The notes below the pieces were generated by a model. The model was not told where the DNA came from and searched no databases. It was given only the letters and a program-made list of their open reading frames with translations. Below are positions 44,827-54,938 of a stretch of DNA of 64,000 nucleotides, in pieces. The stretch's first letter is position 1, and every line of letters starts with the position of its first letter. A program made the translations under genes and the position numbers. The stretch lies in the NCBI GenBank assembly GCA_003153315.1, contig PLYA01000054.1, forward strand, positions 62,001-126,000. The letters run 5' to 3'. Source of the stretch: Bacteroidota bacterium (GTDB lineage Bacteria > Bacteroidota > Bacteroidia > B-17B0 > Aurantibacillaceae).

Positions 44827-45927
44827 ATGAAGGTACCTTACATCCATTTAGGCCAGCAGCATGCACCCATCAAACAAGAGATTTTAAAAAGTGTAGAAGC
44901 TTTATTAGATAATGGCAATTATATTTTAGGAGAAGAAGTTTCTACCTTCGAAAAGCGTTTTGCTGCTTTGTGCCAAACAAAATATGCATTGGGTATTGGT
45001 AATGGTACCGATACCATGATACTTAGTATGCGTGCTTTAGGCATTGGAGTAGGGGATGAGGTTATTACAGCACCAAACTCTTATTTAGCTTCTGCATCAA
45101 GCATTGCTTTGGCAGGTGCTACGCCTGTTTTTGCCGATGTAAGAGAAGATTATAATATAGATCCTGCTCAGATAGAAAAAGCAATCACCAAAAAAACAAA
45201 GGCTATTATTCCGATACATTTAACCGGTCGTCCTGCTGATTTGGAAGCTATTATGGCTATTGCCAAAAAGCATAACTTACATGTTATTGAAGATTGCGCA
45301 CAGGCAGTAGGGGCAAGGTACAAAAACAAAAGCGTAGGCTCTTTTGGTATTACAGGTTCTTTTAGTTTACATCCGTTGAAAAATTTAGGAGCTTGTGGCG
45401 ATGGAGGTGTTATTACTACGAATGATGATAAACTGTTTTCATATCTTTCTAAAGCCCGCACACACGGGCATTCCAGTAGAGATGAAGTTGATTTCTGGAG
45501 TTTTAATTCCCGTTTGGATAATTTACAGGCAGCCATTTTAAATGTAAAGTTTAATTCATTAGAGAAGTGGAATAACCGCCGTAGGGAAATTGCAGAAAGG
45601 TATTGGAACGGGTTACACCAATTGCCTATGTATGTTCCTAAAGATAAAGAATACGAGCACTCAGTTTACCATACCTTTATTATTCAAACTGATAAGCGCG
45701 ATGCTTTAATGACGTATTTGCGCGAACAAGGTGTTGATACCAAAATACATTATCCTGTGCCTATTCACCTGCAAAAAGCGGCTGCTTATTTAGGCTATAA
45801 AAAAGGAGACTTTCCGGTAACCGAAAAACAATGCGAAACCATTTTAAGTCTGCCTGTGTTCCCTCAGTTAGATAATGAACAGGTAGATTATGTGATTGAG
45901 AAAATTAATTCCTTTTATAAAAAATAA
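44827..45927 (+). CDS. DegT/DnrJ/EryC1-family sugar aminotransferase
   Basis: 366 residues. PLP-dependent fold-type I enzyme with IGNGTDTMILSMRAL, the aspartate in VIEDCAQAVGA that holds the pyridine nitrogen, and the PLP lysine Lys185 in SLHPLKNLGACGDGG. It would transfer an amino group from glutamate to a 3- or 4-keto nucleotide sugar. Immediately adjacent (no gap) to the following methyltransferase gene. Confidence 0.9.
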   Translation: MKVPYIHLGQQHAPIKQEILKSVEALLDNGNYILGEEVSTFEKRFAALCQTKYALGIGNGTDTMILSMRALGIGVGDEVITAPNSYLASASSIALAGATPVFADVREDYNIDPAQIEKAITKKTKAIIPIHLTGRPADLEAIMAIAKKHNLHVIEDCAQAVGARYKNKSVGSFGITGSFSLHPLKNLGACGDGGVITTNDDKLFSYLSKARTHGHSSRDEVDFWSFNSRLDNLQAAILNVKFNSLEKWNNRRREIAERYWNGLHQLPMYVPKDKEYEHSVYHTFIIQTDKRDALMTYLREQGVDTKIHYPVPIHLQKAAAYLGYKKGDFPVTEKQCETILSLPVFPQLDNEQVDYVIEKINSFYKK

Positions 45928-46935
45928 ATGGCTCATCCTTTTCAACAAAAATTTGAAAGTGTTCTTGAAAGAGATAAAAGCAAGTATGTAAAACCTTTTA
46001 TTATTTCCTGGGATTATCAGGCTAAGCGAAAGAAGCGCGGCGTTAAGTATTCAGATGGTTTGCCTGAGGATTTTTACACCTTTAATGGTGCGCAGGATAT
46101 TGTGAAATGGATGAATTGGTTTGCTGGGGAGTACCCCAGTTTTTATAAGGATGAACTCATTAACCCGCTTATAGAAAAAAGCAAGCAAAATGATATTGCT
46201 ATTTTAAAGAATTTAGGAATAGAATATGATTTCGATCAATATAAAAATGTTGGTTTGAATAATGCACATGATTTTTTTATACCACAATCTTATCCTGTTC
46301 CAAAAGAATTTGAAATTAAAAACGTTTTAGATTTTGGTGCTGGTTATGGCAGACAAGCTAACCTATGGTGGCCCTACCTTAATGGCAAAGGAAATTTTAT
46401 TGCAGTAGATGCAATACCTATGTCTTATGGCTTGCAGCACCATTATTACAAAGCTATTAAACCTGATTTTATAGATTATATAGATAATCCTGCTACATTT
46501 AAAATAGATACTAAGAGTTCTAATCTGTATCATGTTCCAACGTGGCGTTTGGATTTAGTGCCTGATAACAGCGTGGATTTAATTTTATGTGTGCAGGTAT
46601 TACCCGAATTAGGAAAGCAACTTATCCTCTATATTTTCGAGCAGTTTCAGCGCATACTTAAACCCGGCGGTGCTTTTTATATACGTGATTTGAATTATAT
46701 GTATAAAGCCTTTGGCACAGTTGATATAGATAGTGCTCTTATAAATGCAGGTTTTACTTTAGAGTATAAAGCGTTTATTGAGCATAATAAGCATCTGCAT
46801 GGTATTCCAAAAGTATGGCGTAAGAATATGGAGAGTATTACGAATGTGCAGAAGAATAATCTTAATCAAAAGAAGAGGTATCTGTTGGAAGATATAGATG
46901 CGCTTACAGGTGGAATTTTAAAAAGAAAGAAATGA
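45928..46935 (+). CDS. Putative sugar O-methyltransferase
   Basis: 335 residues. SAM motif I is LDFGAGYGRQANLW followed by NFIAVDAIP and the LILCVQVLPEL region. The long N-terminal part (about 130 residues) with WDYQAKRKKRG and FYTFNGAQDIVKWMNWF is not seen in small methyltransferases and belongs to an uncharacterised sugar O-methyltransferase type; I am unsure of the exact family. It sits between the aminotransferase and second SDR gene, overlapping the latter by 4 bp. Confidence 0.7.
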   Translation: MAHPFQQKFESVLERDKSKYVKPFIISWDYQAKRKKRGVKYSDGLPEDFYTFNGAQDIVKWMNWFAGEYPSFYKDELINPLIEKSKQNDIAILKNLGIEYDFDQYKNVGLNNAHDFFIPQSYPVPKEFEIKNVLDFGAGYGRQANLWWPYLNGKGNFIAVDAIPMSYGLQHHYYKAIKPDFIDYIDNPATFKIDTKSSNLYHVPTWRLDLVPDNSVDLILCVQVLPELGKQLILYIFEQFQRILKPGGAFYIRDLNYMYKAFGTVDIDSALINAGFTLEYKAFIEHNKHLHGIPKVWRKNMESITNVQKNNLNQKKRYLLEDIDALTGGILKRKK

Positions 46936-47921
46936 AAATACTGGTAACGGGCGGTTGTGGTTTTATTGGTAGCCACATGGTAGACAGATTACTAAATGAT
47001 GGTCATGATGTTATTGTAATTGACAATTTATCATCGGGTAACTTGCGTAATTTAGAACATCATAAAGGCAGCAATAAACTACAGGTTGTTGTAGAAACAA
47101 TTTCTGATTTTACTAAAATAGAATCGCATTTTATAGGTGTAGAAAAAGTATTTCATCTAGCTGCTTTGGCTGATATTGTTCCCTCAATTGAACACCCGAT
47201 GGAATACCATAACAGTAATGTGAACGGAACCATTAATGTATTGGAGGCTTGTCGTAAACATAATGTAGGCAGAATAATTTATGCAGCATCTTCTTCCTGC
47301 TATGGTATTCCTGATAAATTTCCTACACCTGAGACAGCAGAAATCCGTTGTCAATATCCTTATGCCGTTACAAAATATTTAGGCGAAGAATATTGCATGT
47401 ATTGGGCGCAGGTGTATAAAATGAATATTACAGCTATGCGTTTCTTTAATGTGTATGGTCCGCGGGCAAGAACAAGTGGAACGTATGGAGCAGTGTTTGG
47501 AGTGTTTTTAGCACAGAAATTAAACAACAAGCCGTTTACGGTTATTGGTGATGGCAAACAAACACGTGATTTTACTTTTGTAACTGATATTGTTGATGCC
47601 TGTGTTACAGCTTCAAATAACTACCAAATTCCAAAAGAAAGAATTAATGTAGGTAGTGAAAATACATACAGTATTAATCGATTAGTAGAATTGTTGGGCG
47701 GTGAGATTACCTATATTCCTAAACGCCCGGGAGAACCTGATTGTACTTTTGCAGATACCAAGAAAATAAAGCAATTATTAGGTTGGAGTCCGAAAGTAAG
47801 TTTTGAAGAAGGGGTATCCATCATGCTGGATAATATCGACTATTGGCGTGAAGCACCTTTATGGGAACCTTCATCTATAGCGGAAGCAACAAAAGATTGG
47901 TTTAAATACCTGGGTAAATAA
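46932..47921 (+). CDS. UDP-glucose 4-epimerase-like SDR
   Basis: 329 residues of extended SDR with the NAD motif GGCGFIGSHMVDRL, ASSSCYG, and the Tyr-x3-Lys pair in YAVTKYLGEEY. RFFNVYGPR and TRDFTFVTDIVDA are typical of GalE/UDP-glucuronate epimerase types. The gene overlaps the preceding one by 4 bp (ATGA) and ends the plus-strand glycan cluster; it is convergent with miaE across a 2-bp gap. Confidence 0.85.
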   Translation: MKILVTGGCGFIGSHMVDRLLNDGHDVIVIDNLSSGNLRNLEHHKGSNKLQVVVETISDFTKIESHFIGVEKVFHLAALADIVPSIEHPMEYHNSNVNGTINVLEACRKHNVGRIIYAASSSCYGIPDKFPTPETAEIRCQYPYAVTKYLGEEYCMYWAQVYKMNITAMRFFNVYGPRARTSGTYGAVFGVFLAQKLNNKPFTVIGDGKQTRDFTFVTDIVDACVTASNNYQIPKERINVGSENTYSINRLVELLGGEITYIPKRPGEPDCTFADTKKIKQLLGWSPKVSFEEGVSIMLDNIDYWREAPLWEPSSIAEATKDWFKYLGK

Positions 47922-47923
47922 TC

Positions 47924-48505
47924 TTACCCATGCATGGTTTCCTTTTTGCCATACTTGCTTATAACATCGGCTTCATAATCTAACCATTCCTGCCAACGTT
48001 TATCAACATCCTGCTTGCCAGCATATTTTCTTGCAAAAGAAAGGAAGGTAGTATAGTGAGTAGCCTCGCTTATCATCAATTCTCGATAAAACTGTTTTAG
48101 GTCTTCATCGCTAATCTGTTCACTTAATATTTTAAAACGCTCGCAACTACGTGCTTCTATTAAGGCAGAAAACAGCAGGCGATCAACCAAAGCAATTTCA
48201 CGCTTATAGCCTTTTCTCATAAATTGATATAAATCATTTACATACTCGTCTCTACGTTCCTTACCCAATATTAAGCCACGTTGTTTAATTTTTTGATGTA
48301 CTAAGTCAAAATGCTCCAATTCTTCTTTGGCAATAGCCAGCATTTCATCCACCATTTCGGTATATTCAGGATAAGAGATAACCAGTGAAATAGAATTGCT
48401 TACTGCTTTCTGTTCGCACCAGGCATGGTCCGTTAAAATCTCTTCAATATTCTTTTCTACAATGTTTACCCAACGTGGGTCGGTAGCTAATTTAAGTCCG
48501 AGCAT
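47924..48505 (-). CDS. miaE: tRNA-(ms2io6A37) hydroxylase MiaE
   Basis: 193 residues of a ferritin-like four-helix bundle. The di-iron ligands appear as ExxH pairs: E62-x-x-H65 in EELEHF and E147-x-x-H150 in SEATHY, with further acidic residues in EQKAV and EARSCERF. MiaE hydroxylates the isopentenyl side chain of ms2i6A37 in tRNAs reading UNN codons. No signal peptide. It lies alone, convergent with the glycan cluster and divergent from the next TPR gene. Confidence 0.9.
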   Translation of the reverse strand: MLGLKLATDPRWVNIVEKNIEEILTDHAWCEQKAVSNSISLVISYPEYTEMVDEMLAIAKEELEHFDLVHQKIKQRGLILGKERRDEYVNDLYQFMRKGYKREIALVDRLLFSALIEARSCERFKILSEQISDEDLKQFYRELMISEATHYTTFLSFARKYAGKQDVDKRWQEWLDYEADVISKYGKKETMHG

Positions 48506-48569
48506 ATTTATTTCTTAAACAGATTAGTAATTCTTTTACTTTTACAAAACTAATTCATTATCATCTATT

Positions 48570-50003
48570 ATGGCTAAAAAACTGATTGCGCTTTGCTTCT
48601 TAATTCTAAGTACATATTCCTCTTATGCACAAAAAGATAGTCAGGCAATACAAGATTCTCTCTTTACCAAAGCATCTAAAGAGTATGATGAAAAAAATTA
48701 TAAAGATTCCTATAACACCTATTCAGCTTTACTAGATAAAAAAGAGACTGATTACGCTTTTTATAATAGAGGTCTGTGCAGTTATTACATGGGTGATTAC
48801 AAAGCTGCCATTACTGACTACACAAAAAGTATAGAGTTTGGCAGAAGCCAGTATGATGTTTATTATGGAAGGGCTTTATGCAATTTTATGCTTGAAAAAT
48901 ATGAACTGGCCATTCCAGATTTTGATAATTCTTTAAGTATTAAAAATGATTATAACCGAACCTATACATACAAAGCTGCCTGCTATTATTATTTAGAAAA
49001 ATATAGTGAAGCACTTCCTTTATTGGATAAAGCTGCAAGCTTGCAAAGTGATTTTGAACCTACCTATTATTACCGTGCTATGATTAAATATTATTTGAAT
49101 GATTATGCCGGATGTTTAGCTGATTGCAATGTGGCTTTATCACTAAATAAATATTATGATACCTTCTTTTGGAGGGGCTTAGCCTATATTGAATTAAAAA
49201 AATTTAAGGAAAGTGTAGTTGATTATGATACGGTGCTTGCTCACAATCCGAAATATGCAAAAGCATATTACAATAGAGGTTTGGCATACTACGAACTGAC
49301 TGAATATAAAAAATCTTTGGAAGATAATACCAGCAGTATAAAATTAGACCCTTCTTTTACAAAAGCGTATTATAATCGTGCCTTGTGTAAGTATGAATTA
49401 AAGCAATATGCAGAAGCTGATAAGGATTTTAACTCTGCTTTCTCTTTAGGATTTAAAGATGATAAACTATATTGTTGGAGGGGGGCTAATTACTACCAAC
49501 TTCAAAATTATAGTAGTGCAATGGAGGACTTAAATAAATCAATTCTTCTAAACCCAAATTATGAAACAGCTTTTTATAACAGATGTTTGGTAAAATATGC
49601 CTTGAACGATTATAAAGGCTGTATTGAAGATTGCAACTCGGCGCTGAATTTAAAACAAAGCGTTGATTCTTATTATATGAGAGGGGCAAGTAAGTTTCTT
49701 TTGATAGATTACAATGGCGCATTAGATGATTTTAATAGCTCATTAGAGATAAAGCCTGATTATAAATTGGCTATATTAGAAAGAGGGGTGACTTACTTTA
49801 TGTTGAAAAAGGATGACTTGGCATTAACTGATTTAAATGCTTCTATTGTATCTAACCCTAATTCCTCCAGAGCATATTATTATAGAGGCTTAACAAAGAA
49901 ATATAAAAATGATTTAAGCGGGAGCTGTGCCGACTTAAAGAAAGCACAAAGCTTAGGGGATAAATATGCCGGAGATGATTTAATAAAGAACGGTTGTAAG
50001 TAA
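48570..50003 (+). CDS. Secreted multi-TPR protein with C-terminal Cys pair
   Basis: 477 residues, signal peptide (ends TYSSYAQ), about 12 TPR units (ITDYTKSIEFG, AYYNRGLAYYELTEYKKSLE). The end carries the motif SCADLKKAQSLG...NGCK, that is a Cys near the start of the last helix and a Cys one residue before the C-terminus. The same ending occurs in the TPR genes at 54939-55748 and 59079-59786. Periplasmic scaffold of unknown partner. Convergent and abutting with the ZIP gene. Confidence 0.8.
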   Translation: MAKKLIALCFLILSTYSSYAQKDSQAIQDSLFTKASKEYDEKNYKDSYNTYSALLDKKETDYAFYNRGLCSYYMGDYKAAITDYTKSIEFGRSQYDVYYGRALCNFMLEKYELAIPDFDNSLSIKNDYNRTYTYKAACYYYLEKYSEALPLLDKAASLQSDFEPTYYYRAMIKYYLNDYAGCLADCNVALSLNKYYDTFFWRGLAYIELKKFKESVVDYDTVLAHNPKYAKAYYNRGLAYYELTEYKKSLEDNTSSIKLDPSFTKAYYNRALCKYELKQYAEADKDFNSAFSLGFKDDKLYCWRGANYYQLQNYSSAMEDLNKSILLNPNYETAFYNRCLVKYALNDYKGCIEDCNSALNLKQSVDSYYMRGASKFLLIDYNGALDDFNSSLEIKPDYKLAILERGVTYFMLKKDDLALTDLNASIVSNPNSSRAYYYRGLTKKYKNDLSGSCADLKKAQSLGDKYAGDDLIKNGCK

Positions 50004-50744
50004 TTACTTACTCAATAAATAGCCCAAAGCAACACCTAACAATATACTAAGTAGTTTAGTTATGTGATAGCGATGATTCTTTTCGCTGCTTTCAAAAATG
50101 ATGGTAGTGGCAATATGTAAAAAAATACCTACTACAATAGCCGTAAAAATGGAAGAGAGATGTTCTATATTAGCTAAAGTACTTTGCATTAAATACCCAA
50201 TTAAAGCTCCTAAAGGAGCCATTAATGCAAGTACTACTAAATACATGATTACTTTGTTTTTACTTAGTTGCTGATGAATAAGTAATCCTGAAAAAGCAAG
50301 GGATATAGGTATATTATGCAGCGTAATACCCATTAAAAAAGAGATAATTCTTTTGTTTTGAGAAGCATTAAAAATGTCTGCTAAGGGCAAACCTTCTATA
50401 AACGAATGCAGGAATAAACCAAATAGCAAGGCTAAAGGTATTTTGTTCTTTTCGGCATGAATGTGCGCGTGCCCGTGTTCTATACCGCTCGAAAAGAATT
50501 CCAGTAATACCTGTATAAAGAAACCTGCCAATACCCATAAGCCTGCGCGAGGTGATGGAATAGTTGAAAATATTTCGGGTAATAAATGTAGGAAGGATAA
50601 AGCTAATAAGTATGCGGCACTAAATGCCAACAAAAGTTTTAAATGACTTTCTGTAAGTTTGATAAAGAACACCGTTATACCTGCAGCAAATACAGGCAAG
50701 AATAAAAGAGTTATGTATAGAACTGATTCCAAATTACTTTTCAA
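50004..50744 (-). CDS. ZIP-family metal transporter
   Basis: 246 residues with eight predicted spans. The metal-path helices carry HSFIEGLPL (HxxxE) and GITLHNIPISLAFSG (HNxP), the family's binuclear site; an intracellular His-rich loop (HGHAHIHAEK) follows span 3. ZIP proteins import Zn, Fe or Mn. Last of four minus-strand genes in an overlapping set (11-bp overlap with the methyltransferase gene). Confidence 0.9.
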   Translation of the reverse strand: MKSNLESVLYITLLFLPVFAAGITVFFIKLTESHLKLLLAFSAAYLLALSFLHLLPEIFSTIPSPRAGLWVLAGFFIQVLLEFFSSGIEHGHAHIHAEKNKIPLALLFGLFLHSFIEGLPLADIFNASQNKRIISFLMGITLHNIPISLAFSGLLIHQQLSKNKVIMYLVVLALMAPLGALIGYLMQSTLANIEHLSSIFTAIVVGIFLHIATTIIFESSEKNHRYHITKLLSILLGVALGYLLSK

Positions 50745-51456
50745 AAATAATTATTAATCTCTCTGATGAATTTTCATCAAAGGGTTGTAAACTATAATTG
50801 CCAAAGCAATATTTTACTTTTAATCCTGCTTTTTGTGCAAGGGTTGTAAAATCAGTTAATGTAAACGTTTTTACTTCTTCTTTAAAAAAATGTTTACCTG
50901 TTTTGTCTTCGGCAGTAATTTCTTTTACAATGATGTTATTTTCAACCCGCTTTTTGATATGAAAAGCCACTTCGCCTATTTGTTTTTCCTCGCTTGCTTT
51001 TAGGTTAGCAAGTATGCAGGCCGTATTAAAAAAATCTATAACAAATATCCCTTTGGGTTTGAGTGCAGCATAAATCGAATGAAAAACCAATTCGTCATCA
51101 TGGTTACTTTTAAAGTATCCAAAGCTGGTAAAGAGATTAAATACCACATCAAAATAATTAGCGTAAAGCAAATTACGCATGTCGTGTTTATAAAAATGCA
51201 GACTTTCTGTTTCCTGCTTTTGAGCGAAACAAATACTCTCTTCCGAAAGGTCTGTACCTATTACCTCAAAACCTTTTTTATTTAAATAAACCGCATGCCT
51301 CCCTTTGCCACAATTTAAATCCCAGCAGCGCGAGGCTTTTGGTAAGTTTAAATAGTTAAGTAAATTATCAATAAAAAAAGCAGCTTCTTTATTATCCCGG
51401 TTACCGTAAAGAAGATGGTAATAAGGCGTATTAAACCACGTTTTGAACCAGTCCAT
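50734..51456 (-). CDS. Class I SAM-dependent methyltransferase
   Basis: 240 residues. CWDLNCGKGRHAVYLNKKGF is SAM motif I in the CGxGRHA form, with GTDLSEESI as the acidic ribose contact and NLFTSFGYF as motif IV. This form occurs in small-molecule and tellurite-resistance-like (TehB) methyltransferases. Its start overlaps the purE stop by one base (TAATG). Target unknown. Confidence 0.8.
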   Translation of the reverse strand: MDWFKTWFNTPYYHLLYGNRDNKEAAFFIDNLLNYLNLPKASRCWDLNCGKGRHAVYLNKKGFEVIGTDLSEESICFAQKQETESLHFYKHDMRNLLYANYFDVVFNLFTSFGYFKSNHDDELVFHSIYAALKPKGIFVIDFFNTACILANLKASEEKQIGEVAFHIKKRVENNIIVKEITAEDKTGKHFFKEEVKTFTLTDFTTLAQKAGLKVKYCFGNYSLQPFDENSSERLIIIFEK

Positions 51457-51962
51457 TACTTCTTTTTGCTTTTAATTTCTTTTGAAGAAGTATTTACTTT
51501 GGTTTTAAGCTCTTGTTTAAAGGTTTCTATTTTCTTCAATAAAACTTTGTCTGAGGTAGCAATGATTTGTGCGGCTAAAATACCTGCGTTTTGTGCCGCA
51601 TTTATAGCAACTGTGGCAACCGGAACCCCATTGGGCATTTGAACAATGGAAAGTAAAGAATCCCACCCATCTATAGAGTTACTTGATTTTACAGGCACTC
51701 CAATAACGGGCAACGGTGTTAAAGAAGCTACCATGCCCGGCAAATGAGCTGCCCCGCCTGCCCCGGCAATAATTACTTTCAATCCGTTCTTTACGGCATC
51801 CTGTGCGTAAGCAAACATCTTATCGGGTGTGCGGTGTGCCGATACAATATCCATTTCGTAAGACACATCAAACTTCTTTAATATATCTGCTGCGGCTTGC
51901 ATTATGGGCATATCGCTGGCACTGCCCATAATAATGCCAACTAAAACTTTTTCTTTACTCAT
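51456..51962 (-). CDS. purE: N5-carboxyaminoimidazole ribonucleotide mutase
   Basis: 168 residues. GSASDMPIM (13-21) and SAHRTPD (41-47) with the catalytic His43, and [12 protein letters not shown], are the complete class I PurE active site. It converts N5-CAIR to CAIR in purine synthesis. The Lys/Ser-rich tail beyond residue 150 is longer than usual. Start overlaps the end of purK by 4 bp (ATGA). Confidence 0.95.
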   Translation of the reverse strand: MSKEKVLVGIIMGSASDMPIMQAAADILKKFDVSYEMDIVSAHRTPDKMFAYAQDAVKNGLKVIIAGAGGAAHLPGMVASLTPLPVIGVPVKSSNSIDGWDSLLSIVQMPNGVPVATVAINAAQNAGILAAQIIATSDKVLLKKIETFKQELKTKVNTSSKEIKSKKK

Positions 51963-53119
51963 TTGCTTGTCACTTTAAATATATCTTTTATGGTATTGGC
52001 TTTGTCCTTGGCTTCTTTAATACTTGAGGCGGTAACGGTAATGTGCCCCATTTTACGAAAGGGTTTTGTTTTTTCTTTTCCGTATAAGTGAATGTGTACG
52101 CCGCTCATTTGCATGGTTTCTTCTATACCCTCATAAACGGCATCGCCTTCGTACCCTTTCTCGCCCAATATATTCAGCATTACGGCAGGTGAGGATAAAC
52201 CGGTATCTCCTAAGGGAAGGTTTAAAATGGCACGCAAATGTTGTTCAAATTGAGAAGTGATATTGGCTTCTATAGAATGATGCCCGCTGTTGTGCGGACG
52301 TGGAGCCAGCTCATTAATCAGTACTTCGCCGCTTTTGGTAACAAACATTTCTACCGCCAAAATACCAATGATACCCAGCTTATTGGCTATATCAACGGCT
52401 AAGCGCTGGGCTTCTTTTTCAATGGCCTGGGTTATTTGTGCCGGAGAGAAAAGAAATTCTACCAGATTGGCTTCAGGATTAAAAGCACATTCAACCGCAG
52501 GGAAGGTTTTTACCTCTCCTTTTTTATTGCGGGCAACGATGACAGATATTTCTGTTTTAAAATCTACTAAACGTTCTAATATGCTTGGGGCATCAAAAGC
52601 ATGAGTAAGGTTATCGGCATCAGCCAATTTTACAACGCCTTTGCCATCATAACCGCCTTTGCGCATTTTCTGAAAGAAAGGAAAAAACGCCGCGTACTTA
52701 CTTATCTGCTCTTTGTTATCAATCAAAAAGAAATCGGGAGTAGGGATGTTATGGCGCTGAAAGAAAATCTTTTGTAAACCTTTATCCTGTATGGTTTCTA
52801 TAATATGGGGTTGCGGATACACCTCTTTGCCCTCTTTTTCCAACTGTTTAAGGGCATCTACGTTTACGTTCTCAATCTCAATCGTAATTACATCGGCTTT
52901 TTTACCAAAATTATAGACGGTATCATAATCGGTAAGACTGCCTTGCGTAAACTTATTGGCTAAGTAATGGCAGGGTGCATTTTTATCGGGGTCTAAGGCA
53001 TTGATGGCTAAGTTTAAGTCCATACCGCTTTGTATAAGCATACGGCCTAACTGACCGCCACCCAGCATACCAATAACCTTTAAGGAAGGATTGAACATAG
53101 CGGGTTCAAAATTATACAT
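51959..53119 (-). CDS. purK: N5-carboxyaminoimidazole ribonucleotide synthase
   Basis: 386 residues. ATP-grasp enzyme with [12 protein letters not shown] at the N-terminus, the [13 protein letters not shown] glycine-rich loop, and [17 protein letters not shown] as the PurK signature. It makes N5-CAIR from AIR, bicarbonate and ATP, feeding PurE. First gene of the purK-purE-methyltransferase-ZIP series. The start may be the second Met (residue 8, before FNPSLKV) since homologues begin there. Confidence 0.95.
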   Translation of the reverse strand: MYNFEPAMFNPSLKVIGMLGGGQLGRMLIQSGMDLNLAINALDPDKNAPCHYLANKFTQGSLTDYDTVYNFGKKADVITIEIENVNVDALKQLEKEGKEVYPQPHIIETIQDKGLQKIFFQRHNIPTPDFFLIDNKEQISKYAAFFPFFQKMRKGGYDGKGVVKLADADNLTHAFDAPSILERLVDFKTEISVIVARNKKGEVKTFPAVECAFNPEANLVEFLFSPAQITQAIEKEAQRLAVDIANKLGIIGILAVEMFVTKSGEVLINELAPRPHNSGHHSIEANITSQFEQHLRAILNLPLGDTGLSSPAVMLNILGEKGYEGDAVYEGIEETMQMSGVHIHLYGKEKTKPFRKMGHITVTASSIKEAKDKANTIKDIFKVTSK

Positions 53120-53151
53120 TATAAGTGATAAATAGTGAATGATTTCTGTGC

Positions 53152-54039
53152 TTACTTCCCATTAAGAATATCCATTACCTTATCAGGATAATCACTTATA
53201 ATGCCATCCACTTTTAGTTTAAGCATGTGCTCGATGTCTGTTTTATCGTTTACCGTCCATGGAATAAGTTGTATATTCCTTTTATGACAAGCAGTTACTA
53301 AATCTTCATTAACTAATTTGTAATAAGGAGAATATACATCGGATGTATAGCTCAGCAGATTCATATTCTTGTCAAAGCCTTTTAAGTTCTCTACAAGAAA
53401 AGCTGTTTTAACCAGATAATTTTGTTGGTGTATATATTGCAGTACCCTTACATCAAATGACTGAAGGATTACCCTGTCTAAAATCTTTTTATCTTTTAAT
53501 ACCTGATACACCATGTCTGTATAAACAGAAGGTATCGGGTGAAATTCATTATCGGTTTCAACTTCTGATTTTATTTCTATGTTATACTTTACGGGCTTTA
53601 GCTTCTTAGCTGCTATATATTTTTCAACCGTATCAATAACTTCTTCCAATAGAGGTTTGTACGTTTTTAGCTTTTGTTGCTCCTTAAAACGGGGATGAAC
53701 TTTTGTGCCGCAATCACACTGAGCAACCTCTTCATAATCCATTTTATAAATGTTATACGACTTCTCTTCCGACTCTTTAATTTCTTCTCCATTAGCATTC
53801 TTGCATATTTCATGGTTTAAAAAGGCTTCGTGAGAAACTACTACTTTTTTATCTTTAGTAATTACCACATCCATTTCTAAGGTAGTAACTCCTATATCAA
53901 GTGCTTTTATAAAAGCAGGAATGGTATTTTCAGGCAATAAACCACGGCAACCACGGTGGCCTTCTACATCTATTTTTAACTGCGCATTTGTTGCAATAGA
54001 AACTAAAACACAGATTAAGACTAAAGCATACTTTTTCAT
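53152..54039 (-). CDS. Glycerophosphodiester phosphodiesterase, secreted
   Basis: 295 residues with signal peptide (ends SIATNAQ, residue 20). EGHRGCRGLLPENTIPAF contains the catalytic His28-Arg29 and Glu37-Asn38, and the second His is in VVSHEAF. A later VKYNIEIKSE supplies the metal-binding Glu. The GDPD enzyme splits glycerophosphodiesters to glycerol 3-phosphate and an alcohol. Its start overlaps the CDF gene end by 4 bp. Confidence 0.9.
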   Translation of the reverse strand: MKKYALVLICVLVSIATNAQLKIDVEGHRGCRGLLPENTIPAFIKALDIGVTTLEMDVVITKDKKVVVSHEAFLNHEICKNANGEEIKESEEKSYNIYKMDYEEVAQCDCGTKVHPRFKEQQKLKTYKPLLEEVIDTVEKYIAAKKLKPVKYNIEIKSEVETDNEFHPIPSVYTDMVYQVLKDKKILDRVILQSFDVRVLQYIHQQNYLVKTAFLVENLKGFDKNMNLLSYTSDVYSPYYKLVNEDLVTACHKRNIQLIPWTVNDKTDIEHMLKLKVDGIISDYPDKVMDILNGK

Positions 54040-54926
54040 TTTACATCACAATCATTTGGTTCTATATGAATGAGTATATCTGCTAATTGAGGTAATTCAC
54101 TTATTAAATGTTCTTTTAGTTTATGAGCAATATCATGCCCTTCTTTTACGGTGATAGTAGAGTTTACCAATACATGCAAATCTACATGAAATTTCATACC
54201 GGTTTTTCTTACCAAACATTTCTCTGTTGCAATAACACCCTCTACGGTTAAAGATACACGACGTATATCTGCAATTAAATCATCATACAATTGCTCATCC
54301 ATAATCTCACCCAATGCAGGACGAAATATATGATAGGCATTGTATATTATTATTAAAGACGCCACCAGCGCAGCCCAATCATCAGCATGTTCATAACCTT
54401 TTCCAAACAATAAGGCAATCGTAATCCCGATAAAAGCAGTTACCGAAGTAATAGCATCTGCACGATGATGCCAGGCATCTGCTTTTAACGAAGAGCTGTT
54501 TGTTTCTTTGCTTTTTTTGATAACAATTCTATAAAACGTTTCTTTAATAAGAATAATAACTCCTAAAATAAAGAGCGTGTATGACTTTGGTAACTCATGC
54601 GGGGTTTGTATGTTTATAATACTTTGATAGGCAATAACAATAGCCGAAGCAATTAAAAAACCAACCGCCAAAAAGGTTATTAAAGGTTCTGCCCTGCCAT
54701 GCCCGTAAGGATGATTTTCATCGGCAGGTTTACTTGAATAACGCAAACCAAACAACATCAATAAAGAAGAAAATATATCGGAAGTAGATTCTATGGCATC
54801 GGCAATAAGCGCATAGGAGTTGCCCAAATAACCCGTTAAACCCTTTATAATAGCCAAACACAAATTACCTATAATAGATAGGTAAGTTGTTTTAATGGCT
54901 TTTTGTTCGGGGTTTAATTCAGGCAT
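54036..54926 (-). CDS. Cation diffusion facilitator family transporter
   Basis: 296 residues with six spans and the CDF metal-site helices ALIADAIESTSDIF and HPYGHGRAEPL (His and Asp ligands), plus WHHRADAITS in span 5. The C-terminal ~90 residues form the cytoplasmic metallochaperone-like domain (ECLVRKTGMKFHVDLHVLVN). Exports Zn, Co, Fe or Mn. Together with the ZIP gene 3.3 kb away it balances metal uptake. Co-transcribed with the GDPD gene. Confidence 0.9.
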   Translation of the reverse strand: MPELNPEQKAIKTTYLSIIGNLCLAIIKGLTGYLGNSYALIADAIESTSDIFSSLLMLFGLRYSSKPADENHPYGHGRAEPLITFLAVGFLIASAIVIAYQSIINIQTPHELPKSYTLFILGVIILIKETFYRIVIKKSKETNSSSLKADAWHHRADAITSVTAFIGITIALLFGKGYEHADDWAALVASLIIIYNAYHIFRPALGEIMDEQLYDDLIADIRRVSLTVEGVIATEKCLVRKTGMKFHVDLHVLVNSTITVKEGHDIAHKLKEHLISELPQLADILIHIEPNDCDVK

Positions 54927-54938
54927 TGGTAGTAATCT